Assembly (NCBI RefSeq): GCF_030124145.1
Contig: NZ_JASKMS010000017.1
Coordinates: forward strand, 1 to 64,000
Origin: Streptomyces sp. 378
GTDB taxonomy: Bacteria; Actinomycetota; Actinomycetes; Streptomycetales; Streptomycetaceae
DNA: 64,000 bases
Direction: 5' to 3'
Below are positions 1-7,713 of this stretch, one piece after another. The translations under genes were made by a program, and so were the position numbers. A model generated the notes under the pieces. The model was not told the origin of the DNA and did no database searches. It saw only the letters and a list, made by a program, of their open reading frames with translations. How positions within the stretch are numbered: the first letter of the stretch is position 1; every line of letters starts with the position of its first letter.

Positions 1-537
1 TGGCAGACCGGGCCGGTGGTGTGGGGCACGCCGGGCACCAACGGGCAGCACGCCTACTACCAGCTCATCCACCAGGGCACCAAGCTCATCCCGGCCGACT
101 TCATCGGCTTCGCGCGGCCGGTCGGCGAGCTGAGCGAGCAGCTGAAGGCGCAGCACGACCTGCTGATGGCCAACTTCTTCGCCCAGACGCAGGCGCTCGC
201 CTTCGGTAAGACCCCGGACGAGGTGCGGGCCGAGGGTGCGCCGGAGGAACTGGTGCCGCACAAGACGTTCCCGGGCAACCACCCGACGACCACGATCCTC
301 GCGCCCGAGCTGACGCCGTCCGTCCTCGGCCAGTTGGTCGCCCTCTACGAGCACAAGGTGTTCGTGCAGGGCGCGGTGTGGAACATCGACTCCTTCGACC
401 AGTGGGGCGTGGAGCTGGGCAAGGTCCTCGCCAAGCGCGTCGAGCCCGCGCTGACCGAGGGCGCGCAGGTCGAGGGCCTGGACGCCTCCACCGAGGCCCT
501 GGTCGCCGCGTACCGGGAGCTGCGCGGACGGCGGTGA
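1..537 (+). CDS. pgi: Glucose-6-phosphate isomerase, C-terminal part (cut by window edge)
   Basis: Cytosolic enzyme interconverting glucose-6-phosphate and fructose-6-phosphate in glycolysis. Only the last 178 codons are present; the frame is open to base 1. Seen: WGTPGTNGQHAYYQLIHQGT near the beginning, the active-site segment with the conserved histidine, and FDQWGVELGK near residue 130, which fits the second Pgi signature and carries the catalytic lysine. The protein ends ELRGRR. It is the upstream neighbour of an oxidative pentose phosphate operon (11.3-17.9 kb), so enzymes on both sides of the glucose-6-phosphate node lie close together. Identity is secure; only the start is missing. Confidence 0.97.
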   Translation, partial: WQTGPVVWGTPGTNGQHAYYQLIHQGTKLIPADFIGFARPVGELSEQLKAQHDLLMANFFAQTQALAFGKTPDEVRAEGAPEELVPHKTFPGNHPTTTILAPELTPSVLGQLVALYEHKVFVQGAVWNIDSFDQWGVELGKVLAKRVEPALTEGAQVEGLDASTEALVAAYRELRGRR

Positions 538-585
538 CCATCGCGGACGGAAAGCGGGCGGCCACGCGCCCTCCTGGGCGCTCCG

Positions 586-837
586 GTGACCGTCAGCGCC
601 ATCGTGCTACTGGAGATGGGGCGGCTCAGACGACGCTACGGGATCCGGCTGAAAGCCCATCCCGCCACCCTGACACCGGCGCCCGGGCCGGTCCCGCCGA
701 TGCCTCCGGCGGGAGCGCCCGATCTGCCCCCGCAGGGGAGGAACCCGTACGGCCATCCGTATGCGCCGGGCGGTCAGCACCCGTACGCCCCGCACCCGCA
801 CCCGCCGTACACCCCGCGGCACCCCTACGGCGGCTGA
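586..837 (+). CDS. Small proline/histidine-rich hypothetical protein
   Basis: I do not recognise this gene. Up to 83 residues: a basic N-terminal part with GRLRRRYGIRLKAHPA, then a low-complexity tail rich in Pro, His, Tyr and Gly with HPYAP and PPYTP repeats, ending HPYGG. No clear ribosome binding site precedes the GTG at 586; an ATG at 616 is an alternative start. It follows pgi by 48 nt and is convergent with the ABC permease at 848. Codon use looks like coding Streptomyces DNA, but the low-complexity tail means it could be spurious. Confidence 0.4.
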   Translation: MTVSAIVLLEMGRLRRRYGIRLKAHPATLTPAPGPVPPMPPAGAPDLPPQGRNPYGHPYAPGGQHPYAPHPHPPYTPRHPYGG

Positions 838-847
838 CCGCGGGAGG

Positions 848-3130
848 TCAGGCCACGGCGCTCAGCGTGTCCGCGAGCCGTCGCCGTGCCGCCCGCGCGG
901 CGGGCACGGCGGCCAGGGCCGCCGCGCAGAGCACCGCTGCCGTGCCGAGCAGCAACATGAGCACGGCGGACGGGCCCTGGGCGATTCCGGCGCCGATGCC
1001 GCTGGATCGTCCCTGGGCGTCGATCAGCCAGTGGGCGAGCGGCAGCCCCAGGGCCGTGGCGGCGAGGACGGCCGCCAGGGCGGTGAGGCCGGTGGCCGTG
1101 ACCGTGATCGCCGTGATCTGCCGGGGGGACAGGCCGATCGCCTTCAGGGCCAGCAGGTCCCGTTCGCTCTCGCGGACGGTGCCGCCGATCGCGGTCAGCA
1201 GCTCGATGAGCCCGATGAGGGCGAGCACGGCGATCAGCCCGGCCACGACCGCCCGGAGCGGCGAGAGCCCGTCCGCCGGGTTGGTCACCGTGTGCACGTC
1301 GAGGTGGCCGCGTCCGGCCGTGGCGAGCCGGTCGGCGACCTCACGCGGGTCGGCGCCGGGATCCAGGCGGAGCTCGTAGAGGGTCGGCCCGAGTCCGGGG
1401 TCGTTCGCGCGGAGCGTGTCGAGGGACGTGGAGATGACCCGGCCGGCGTTCTCCGGCTCGATGCTGCGGCCCACGATGTGCAGGATCTGCGGCTGGTCCC
1501 CGACGGTCATCCGGACCCAGTCGCCGACCCGTACGTCCAGCAGGTCGAGCAGCCCCTGCCCGGCCACGGCCTCGTCGGCGCCGCGGGCGGGGCGGCCCTC
1601 GGCGAGGGTGTAGGGATAGGGGTCCCGGTCGGTGCCGAGGCCACGCAGCGCGATGGTCGCCGTCTGGCCGGGCACCAGGGCGGCCGTCTCGACGCCCGGG
1701 TAGGCGGCGGCCACCTCCGGGTCGCGTTCCAGCAGCGTAAGGGTCTGCTCCTCGCTGTGGCCGGTGTCGGCACGGACGCTGAGCGTGGTGGGCAGGCCGA
1801 TCCGCTCGGGCTCGCCGCGGAAGCGGTCGAGGGTGGTCCAGGCGCTCATCGCCACCACGATCAGCAGCAGCGGCAGCGCCAGCCGGGCGACGGTGGCCAG
1901 GGACCGGGTACGGCGGGTGAACGCCTTGTGCCAGCCCAGCACCAGCGCGGGCGGGACGCGCACGCCCAGGGCCCGGCGCGCCACGCCGGACAGCCGCCCG
2001 CCGGAGGTAGCGGCCGGCCTCGGCACCGGCACCGGCGGCACGCGCCCGGCCCGCCAGGCGGCCAGCCCGGTGGTCGCGCCGATGAACAGCACCGCGCCCG
2101 CGGGGACCACGAGCAGCGCCACGGTGTGTCCGGGCAGCCCCTGCCACACCCCCACCGCGTCCCCGAGCCGCCCCGGGATCCGGCTGCCCAGGGCCTCGGC
2201 GAGACCGGCGGCGGCCACGGCGCCCAGCAGGGCGTACGCGAGGTGCTGGAGCAGGAAGATCCGGACCACCTGGCCCGGGGTGAAGCCGATGGCCTTCAGG
2301 ACGGAGAGGTCCCTCAGATGGCCGCGGATACGGGTGCCGATCGCCCCGTGCACGGCGAGCCCGGCCGCGACCAGCGCACCCAGCCCGAACAGGCCCAGCA
2401 CCTGACCGAGCAGCCGGTTGTCGCCCTGCGCCTCGGCGCGAGCCTGCTGCCAGGTGGAGACCTCGCCGATCGCCCCGGATCCCAGCACGGTCACGGCACG
2501 CTGGACGAGGTAGGAGGTGTCGCCCGGGTCCGCCAGCCGCAGCCCGATCACCTGGCCGCCGGGGTCCGGCACGGCCGCCGGCAGCGCCCAGACCAGGCCC
2601 GGCTGCTCACCGGGCCGGTAGCGCGGCTCGGCGCTGTCGGCGAGGCCCACGACGGTCAGCTCCCGGGCGGTGCCGGGCACGGTGAGGGTGTCGCCGGGTT
2701 CGGCCAGCAGGGCGCGGGCGAGGCGGCTCTCCAGCACCACGCCGTGCGGGGCCGAGGCGTCCAGCCAGTGGCCGGAGACGATCGAGGGCCGGCCGACGGA
2801 GGGCCGCTCGGGGGTGGCGCGCAGTTCGACGGCGGCGCGGCTGCCGCGTGAGGAGACGGTGGTGGAGGCGGTGGGGTAGGGACCGGCGACGGAGTCGACG
2901 CCGTCCAGCGCGGCCAGTTTCCCCGTGTCGGCCGCCGGGTCGGTGTGCAGCCACACATGCGCGCCGTGCGACTGCGTGAAGACGCGCTGCCAGGGGTTGG
3001 TCGCATAGCCGAACAGGGCCGTGGCCAGCAGCAGGGCGGCGACGATGCCCGCGGTGGCGAGGACGAGGAACAGCGCCTCGCCGCGGTGCGTGCGCAGATC
3101 GGAGTGGGCCCAGCGCAGGGCGGCTCGCAT
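848..3130 (-). CDS. ABC transporter permease with two FtsX domains (MacB/lipoprotein-export type)
   Basis: Integral membrane permease of an export-type ABC system, 760 aa. Seen: an N-terminal membrane segment near residues 17-40, a large extracytoplasmic part with DPG-rich stretches, and two FtsX modules. The first lies near residues 240-340 with HLRDLSVLKAIGFTPGQVV; the second near 625-755 with ERDLLALKAIGLSPRQI. That duplicated LKAIG motif is typical of the 8-10 TM FtsX-family permeases that act with an adjacent ATPase. The ATPase gene lies 39 nt upstream on the same strand and a PadR regulator precedes that, so padR-ATPase-permease is one operon. The substrate cannot be read from sequence; lipids, peptides or drugs are all possible. 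Confidence 0.9.
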   Translation of the reverse strand: MRAALRWAHSDLRTHRGEALFLVLATAGIVAALLLATALFGYATNPWQRVFTQSHGAHVWLHTDPAADTGKLAALDGVDSVAGPYPTASTTVSSRGSRAAVELRATPERPSVGRPSIVSGHWLDASAPHGVVLESRLARALLAEPGDTLTVPGTARELTVVGLADSAEPRYRPGEQPGLVWALPAAVPDPGGQVIGLRLADPGDTSYLVQRAVTVLGSGAIGEVSTWQQARAEAQGDNRLLGQVLGLFGLGALVAAGLAVHGAIGTRIRGHLRDLSVLKAIGFTPGQVVRIFLLQHLAYALLGAVAAAGLAEALGSRIPGRLGDAVGVWQGLPGHTVALLVVPAGAVLFIGATTGLAAWRAGRVPPVPVPRPAATSGGRLSGVARRALGVRVPPALVLGWHKAFTRRTRSLATVARLALPLLLIVVAMSAWTTLDRFRGEPERIGLPTTLSVRADTGHSEEQTLTLLERDPEVAAAYPGVETAALVPGQTATIALRGLGTDRDPYPYTLAEGRPARGADEAVAGQGLLDLLDVRVGDWVRMTVGDQPQILHIVGRSIEPENAGRVISTSLDTLRANDPGLGPTLYELRLDPGADPREVADRLATAGRGHLDVHTVTNPADGLSPLRAVVAGLIAVLALIGLIELLTAIGGTVRESERDLLALKAIGLSPRQITAITVTATGLTALAAVLAATALGLPLAHWLIDAQGRSSGIGAGIAQGPSAVLMLLLGTAAVLCAAALAAVPAARAARRRLADTLSAVA

Positions 3131-3169
3131 ACGGGTCAGCCCTTCCGGGGAACGTCGTGCACCCGCATG

Positions 3170-3928
3170 TCAGTCCTTCAGCTCCAGCACACCGGATATC
3201 CCGGAGCGGCGCGGCGCGGTGGCGGTGCCGTCGAGTTCCGCGTCGTCGGCGATCCGGCCGTCGAAGAAGCTGATCACCCGGTCCGCGGCGCTCGCCAGCC
3301 GGGCGTCATGCGTGACCAGCACGATCGTCTGGCCGCGCTGGTGGAAGCGGGTCAGCAGCCGCATCACCTCGCGGGTGCCCTTGCTGTCGAGGCTGCCCGC
3401 GGGCTCGTCCGCCAGCAGCAGCGGCGGGTGGTTGACCAGGGCCCGGGCCAGGGCGACGCGCTGCTGCTCGCCACCGGACAGCTCGCCCGGCATGCCGCGC
3501 TCCTTGCCCGTCAGGCCCAGCTCGGCCAGCAGCGCCTCCCGCTCGGCGCGCGCCTGCTTCGGCGGGGTCCCGGCGAGCAGGGCGGGCAGCTCCACGTTGT
3601 CCGCGACGGACAGGTTCGAGACGAGGTTGAAGAACTGGAAGACGATCCCGATCCGCTTCCTGCGCTCGACCGCCCAGCGCGCCTCGCCGTAGGTGTCGGT
3701 GGACTCGCCGTCGAGCCAGATGTGGCCCGCGTCCGGCCGCTGGAGTCCGCCCAGCAGATGCAGCAGCGTCGACTTGCCGGCGCCGGACGGGCCGGTGATC
3801 GCCACGAACTCACCGGACCGGACACACAGGTCGACCCCGCGCACGGCGTGGGCGGGCGCGCCCTCGCCGTGGTGGGTCTTCACCAGCCCCTCGGCGCGCA
3901 GCACGGGAGCGGGACGGTCGTCGCTCAC
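3170..3928 (-). CDS. ABC transporter ATP-binding protein (LolD/MacB-like)
   Basis: Cytoplasmic ATPase partner of the FtsX permease, 252 aa from the GTG at 3928. Walker A is GPSGAGKST, the signature is LSGGEQQRVALARAL, Walker B is LLLADEPAGSLD, with a downstream switch histidine in VLVTHD. The GTG overlaps the stop of the PadR gene as GTGA, which indicates translational coupling and is why I prefer it over the in-frame ATG 27 nt upstream. The FQFFNLVSNLSV segment matches the MacB/LolD class. PadR very probably controls expression. Confidence 0.94.
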   Translation of the reverse strand: MSDDRPAPVLRAEGLVKTHHGEGAPAHAVRGVDLCVRSGEFVAITGPSGAGKSTLLHLLGGLQRPDAGHIWLDGESTDTYGEARWAVERRKRIGIVFQFFNLVSNLSVADNVELPALLAGTPPKQARAEREALLAELGLTGKERGMPGELSGGEQQRVALARALVNHPPLLLADEPAGSLDSKGTREVMRLLTRFHQRGQTIVLVTHDARLASAADRVISFFDGRIADDAELDGTATAPRRSGISGVLELKD

Positions 3929-4440
3929 TCCAGCTCCTCCAGCTCTTCCTGGCACCGTTCCAGCCAGTCGAGGTCGGCCTGCAGGTGCAGCATCGCGCCC
4001 TCGATCAGCAGGTGGGCGATGCGGTTGTCGCGGTCTTCGGCGGCGGCCAGCCTCGACAGCTGCCGCATCGTGTTCAGATACTGGCGCCGCTGCTGGTTGA
4101 TCAGGGTGATCTGCTCGGCGAGGCCGGTCTGCGGAGCGAGCGCCAGCTTCATGAAGAACTCGTCCCGTACCCGCGGCTCGTCCTCGGGCGCCTCGAACCA
4201 GGCGCGCAGCGCCTCCCGCCCGGCCTCGGTGAGGTGGTAGACCTTCTTGTTGGGCCGGCTGGACTGTGTCACGTCCTCGCCCTCGATCAGTCCCGACTTC
4301 TCGAGGCGGCCGAGGGTCACATAGATCTGGCCGACGTTCGGCTGAGGGTACGCGGAGCCCAGCAGTTGCTCAAGGTCCTGCTTGAGCTCGTAGCCGTGGG
4401 CGGGTCCGCGGGCGAGGAGGGCCAGGAGGGGCAGGCGCAC
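3925..4440 (-). CDS. PadR family transcriptional regulator
   Basis: Cytoplasmic DNA-binding regulator, 171 aa. The N-terminal winged helix contains RGPAHGYELKQDL and IYVTLGRLEKSGLI, diagnostic of PadR, and the C-terminal half is a helical dimerisation region (PF10400-like) rich in charged residues. The GTG start has a good AGGAGG nine bases upstream. It is the first gene of the operon with the ABC ATPase and permease. PadR proteins usually repress an adjacent efflux system and are released by a ligand; a 15-nt palindrome at 4492-4506 is placed to act as its operator. Confidence 0.92.
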   Translation of the reverse strand: MRLPLLALLARGPAHGYELKQDLEQLLGSAYPQPNVGQIYVTLGRLEKSGLIEGEDVTQSSRPNKKVYHLTEAGREALRAWFEAPEDEPRVRDEFFMKLALAPQTGLAEQITLINQQRRQYLNTMRQLSRLAAAEDRDNRIAHLLIEGAMLHLQADLDWLERCQEELEELE

Positions 4441-4491
4441 GCGTGCAGTCCTCCTGTCTGGTCCAATGTGCTCCAGGCCCTAGTATCGCCC

Positions 4492-4506
4492 ATACCTAAC
4501 AGGTAT
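4492..4506. promoter_or_regulatory. 15-nt palindromic operator between padR and a solute-binding protein gene
   Basis: ATACCT-AAC-AGGTAT is a perfect 6+3+6 inverted repeat in the divergent gap. On the minus strand it reads ATACCTGTTAGGTAT and matches 12 of 15 positions of a second site at 5877-5891 upstream of the alpha-glucosidase. It may bind PadR or a sugar regulator. Confidence 0.55.
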
Positions 4507-4562
4507 ACATGGCCTCGGATTCCGGGCAAGGGTGCCCAGCGCCGGTGTACAGGGAGGAACCT

Positions 4563-5834
4563 ATGCGGTGGATCCATGCCGCGGGTAGGGGCCTTCTCGT
4601 TCTCGTCGTGGTCCTGACCGGGTATGTCGCCGCCGGAGCGCAGGCGGGCGAGCCCTCCGAGGGCGCCCGGGGGCCGCTCACCCTGGCCACCGCCGGAGAC
4701 CTCACCGGGTACCTCGGCCCCCTGCTGGAGGGCTGGAACCGTACGCATCCCGGTGAGGAGGTCGCTCTCGTCGAACTGCCGGACTCGGCCGACGAGACGC
4801 AGGCCCAGATGATCACCGACCTGCGCGACGGCGACCGCAGTCGGTTCGACGTGCTCAACATCGACGTCAACTGGACACCGGAGTTCGCCGCGGCGGGCTG
4901 GATCCGGCCCCTGCCCCGGGACCGTTTCCCGCTGAAGACGTTCCTCCAGCCGGTCGTGGACACGGCGACCTACGACGGGCAGCTCTACGCCGTCCCGTAC
5001 GTCACCAACGCCGGCCTGCTCCTGTACCGCAAGGACGTCCTCGCGAAGGAGGGCGTCGAGCCGCCGCGCACCTGGGCGGAGCTGGAGCGGTACGCGAAGA
5101 CCATCGCCCCGAAGCACGGCCTCGACGGCTATGCCGGGCAGTTCCTGCCCTATGAGGGGCTGACCGTGAACGCGGCCGAGGCGGTCTACTCGGCGGGCGG
5201 CTCGATCCTCGGCGACGAGGGGGAGCGCGTCACCGTCGACTCGGCGGCGGCCCGCAGGGGCATCGGATTCCTGGCGCGCGGCGTGCGTGAGGGCTGGATC
5301 CCGAGGGAAGCGCTGACGTACAAGGAGGAGGAGTCCAAGCAGGCCTTCCAGGACGGACGGTTGCTCTTCCTGCGGAACTGGCCGTACGCCTACGTCGGCG
5401 CCTCCGCCCCCGGCTCCAAGGTCGCCGGGAAGGTCGGCGCCGTGCCCCTGCCCGGGCCCGACGGGCCGGGGACGAGCGTCCTGGGCGGCTCCAACCTGGC
5501 CGTCAGCGCGCACACGCGGCACCCCGACTCGGCGGCCCGCCTGATCGCGTACCTCACCAGTGAGCGCGTCCAGCGCCAGGTCCTCACCCGCGGCGCGCTG
5601 CCGCCCGTACGGGCCGATCTCTACAAGGACCCCGAGCTCATCCGCAGGTTCCCCTACCTGCCGACCCTGCGCACGAGCGTCCTCGCGGCCGAGCCGCGCC
5701 CCAAGAGCCCGCGCTACGGCCAGGTCAGTCTGGTCGTCCAGGCGGTCGTGCACGACGCGATGGCGGGGCACCAGACGCCCGCGGCGGCGGTGCGGCGGCT
5801 GGCGCGGGAGCTCGCGCTCGTCTCGCGCCGGTAG
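4563..5834 (+). CDS. Extracellular solute-binding protein (family 1, sugar-type ABC)
   Basis: Secreted binding protein of a carbohydrate ABC importer, 423 aa. The ATG at 4563 is preceded by AGGGAGG; an upstream in-frame ATG at 4509 would overlap the operator and lacks a ribosome site. The N-terminus is a Sec signal peptide (RWIHAAGRGLLVLVVVLTG) with cleavage near AGAQA; no lipobox cysteine is visible, which is unusual for a Gram-positive binding protein. The mature part carries family 1 features such as FDVLNIDVNWTPEFAAAGW and YAVPYVTNAGLLLYRKDV. No permease genes sit next to it; the nearest are those of the alpha-glucosidase operon, which has its own binding protein. Confidence 0.85.
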   Translation: MRWIHAAGRGLLVLVVVLTGYVAAGAQAGEPSEGARGPLTLATAGDLTGYLGPLLEGWNRTHPGEEVALVELPDSADETQAQMITDLRDGDRSRFDVLNIDVNWTPEFAAAGWIRPLPRDRFPLKTFLQPVVDTATYDGQLYAVPYVTNAGLLLYRKDVLAKEGVEPPRTWAELERYAKTIAPKHGLDGYAGQFLPYEGLTVNAAEAVYSAGGSILGDEGERVTVDSAAARRGIGFLARGVREGWIPREALTYKEEESKQAFQDGRLLFLRNWPYAYVGASAPGSKVAGKVGAVPLPGPDGPGTSVLGGSNLAVSAHTRHPDSAARLIAYLTSERVQRQVLTRGALPPVRADLYKDPELIRRFPYLPTLRTSVLAAEPRPKSPRYGQVSLVVQAVVHDAMAGHQTPAAAVRRLARELALVSRR

Positions 5835-5875
5835 CGCGAACGCGCTCGGCGGATGGAGCGGCGGCGGTCTCCCTA

Positions 5876-5892
5876 GTTACTTGTTAGGTAAC
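5876..5892. promoter_or_regulatory. Palindromic operator upstream of alpha-glucosidase operon
   Basis: GTTAC-N7-GTAAC, with core TTACTTGTTAGGTAA. It resembles the palindrome at 4492-4506 (12/15 identical in the reverse orientation), suggesting a shared regulator for the lone binding protein and the glucosidase/ABC operon. Confidence 0.5.
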
Positions 5893-5972
5893 GCAGGGGT
5901 CTCATCTTGCTTCATTGTGCCCGGTAAGTCCTGATTAGATACCTCAACCTGTCGGTAGCTTCTGCCTTTTCG

Positions 5973-6002
5973 TTGACACCCTCTCGACACGCCTACTTAA
6001 CA
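5973..6002 (+). promoter_or_regulatory. Candidate sigma-70-type promoter of the alpha-glucosidase operon
   Basis: A TTGACA hexamer at 5973-5978 is followed after 18 bases by TTAACA (5997-6002). This places transcription start near 6010 and implies that the longest reading frame (from 5973) is not the true start. The -10 match is imperfect. Confidence 0.45.
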
Positions 6003-6044
6003 TGCATGCATAACCGCTGCCCTCCTCAGAGACAGGTCGATGGG

Positions 6045-7661
6045 TTGAACAGGCACCACTGGTGGCGTGACGCAGTGATCTATCAGGTCTACGTCCGCAG
6101 CTTCCTCGACAGCACCGGCGACGGCGTCGGCGACCTCGCCGGCGTCCGGGCCGGACTGCCGTACCTGAAGAAGCTCGGCGTCGACGGGATCTGGCTGAGC
6201 CCCTTCTACCCCTCGCCGCAGCACGACCACGGCTACGACGTGGCCGACTACTGCGACGTCGACCCGCTCTTCGGCGACCTCGGCGAGTTCGACCGGCTGG
6301 TGGGGGCCGCGCGGCGGCTCGGCGTCAAAGTGCTGCTCGACATCGTCCCGAACCACTGCTCCAGCGAGCACCCCTGGTTCCGCGAGGCGCTCACCTCGGC
6401 GCCCGGCAGCCCGGCCCGCGCCCGCTTCCACTTCGCCGACGGCCGCGGCCCGGACGGCGCCGAGCCGCCCAACAACTGGCACGCCATGTTCGGCGGCCCC
6501 GCCTGGAGCCGGGTGACGGAGCCCGACGGCCGACCCGGGCAGTGGTACCTGCACATGTTCACGCCCGAGCAGCCCGACTGGAACTGGCGCAACCCCGAGA
6601 TCACCGCGGAGTTCGACCGGATCCTGCGCTTCTGGCTGGACCGGGGCGTCGACGGCTTCCGCATCGACGTCGCCGCCGGCCTCTTCAAACACCCGGAGCT
6701 GCCCGACTCCGACGACCCGGAGGCCGACGCCCGCACCCGCGACTCGGTCAACCCGCTCGCCTGGAACCAGCCCGAGGTCCACGACGTCTGGCGCCGCTGG
6801 CGCTCCCTGTGCGAGGAGTACACCGAGCGCGACGGCCGCGACCGCCTCCTCGTCGGCGAGGTCTCCGTCCCCACCGCCCGCGAGCACGCGCGGTACGTCC
6901 GCCCCGACGAACTGCACCAGGCCTTCTTCTTCGACCTGCTCAGCGCCCCCTGGAACCCGGACGCCTTCCGGAAGGTCATCTCCGAGGCCATGCAGGACAT
7001 CGCCGGCACCGGCTCGACGGTCACCTGGGTCCTCAACAACCACGACCAGGTCCGCACCGTCACCCGCTACGGCGAACCGGCCACCGACGGCAGCGGCCTC
7101 GGGGCCGCCCGGGCCCGCGCCGCCGCGCTGCTGCTGCTGGCGCTGCCCGGCGCCGCGTACATCTACCAGGGCGAGGAGTTGGGCCTGCCGGAGGTCGTGG
7201 ACCTGCCCGACGACGTCCTCACCGACCCGATCTTCCGCCGCACCGGCAGCCGGGCCCGCATCCGCGACGGCTGCCGGGTTCCGCTGCCCTGGTCGGGCCA
7301 GGCCTCGCCGTTCGGCTTCACCCCCGGCGTGGAGAGCGCCAAGCCGTGGCTGCCGCAGCCCGAGTACTTCGCCGAGTACGCCACCGACCGCGCCCTCGCC
7401 GACACCCGCTCCTTCTGGCACCTGTACCGCGACGGTCTGCAACTGCGCTCCGCCCTGCCCCAGTTGGGCGAGGGCACCCTGCGCTGGCTGGACACTCCGC
7501 CCGGCGTCCTGGCCTTCGAACGCGGCGACCTGGTGTGCGCCGTCAACTTCGGCACCGCCCCCACCCCCGCGCCGGTCCCCGGCTCCCCCCTGCTCGCCAG
7601 CGGCCCCTGCCCGCCCGGAGTGCTCTCCGGGTCCACGGCCGCCTGGTGGATCCGTTCCTGA
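6045..7661 (+). CDS. Alpha-glucosidase, glycoside hydrolase family 13
   Basis: Cytoplasmic oligosaccharide hydrolase of the GH13 alpha-amylase superfamily, about 538 aa. Conserved regions: DIVPNHCSSEHPWF (region I), GVDGFRIDVA with the catalytic Asp (region II), LLVGEVSV with the catalytic Glu (region III) and VLNNHDQV (region IV). HHWWRDAVIYQVYVRSF at the N-terminus is typical of oligo-1,6-glucosidase/trehalose-type members. I take the TTG at 6045 because the longer frame to 5973 would start inside the promoter; an ATG at 6006 is another possibility. It heads an operon with a binding protein and two permeases, so it probably cleaves the imported alpha-glucoside (maltose, isomaltose, trehalose or sucrose-like). 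Confidence 0.92.
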   Translation: MNRHHWWRDAVIYQVYVRSFLDSTGDGVGDLAGVRAGLPYLKKLGVDGIWLSPFYPSPQHDHGYDVADYCDVDPLFGDLGEFDRLVGAARRLGVKVLLDIVPNHCSSEHPWFREALTSAPGSPARARFHFADGRGPDGAEPPNNWHAMFGGPAWSRVTEPDGRPGQWYLHMFTPEQPDWNWRNPEITAEFDRILRFWLDRGVDGFRIDVAAGLFKHPELPDSDDPEADARTRDSVNPLAWNQPEVHDVWRRWRSLCEEYTERDGRDRLLVGEVSVPTAREHARYVRPDELHQAFFFDLLSAPWNPDAFRKVISEAMQDIAGTGSTVTWVLNNHDQVRTVTRYGEPATDGSGLGAARARAAALLLLALPGAAYIYQGEELGLPEVVDLPDDVLTDPIFRRTGSRARIRDGCRVPLPWSGQASPFGFTPGVESAKPWLPQPEYFAEYATDRALADTRSFWHLYRDGLQLRSALPQLGEGTLRWLDTPPGVLAFERGDLVCAVNFGTAPTPAPVPGSPLLASGPCPPGVLSGSTAAWWIRS

Positions 7662-7713
7662 ACGCACCGCAAGCGAACGCCTCACAAGTCAACTCCCCGA
7701 AGGGACATCAACG

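Noticed and set aside
761..2851. Plus-strand open frame of 696 codons opposite the FtsX permease
   Set aside because: Arg/Gly/His-rich low-complexity translation with no family features; the opposite strand encodes a clear permease.
5973..6044. Upstream start of the alpha-glucosidase
   Set aside because: The TTG at 5973 coincides with a TTGACA promoter element; the extra residues are unlike GH13 N-termini.
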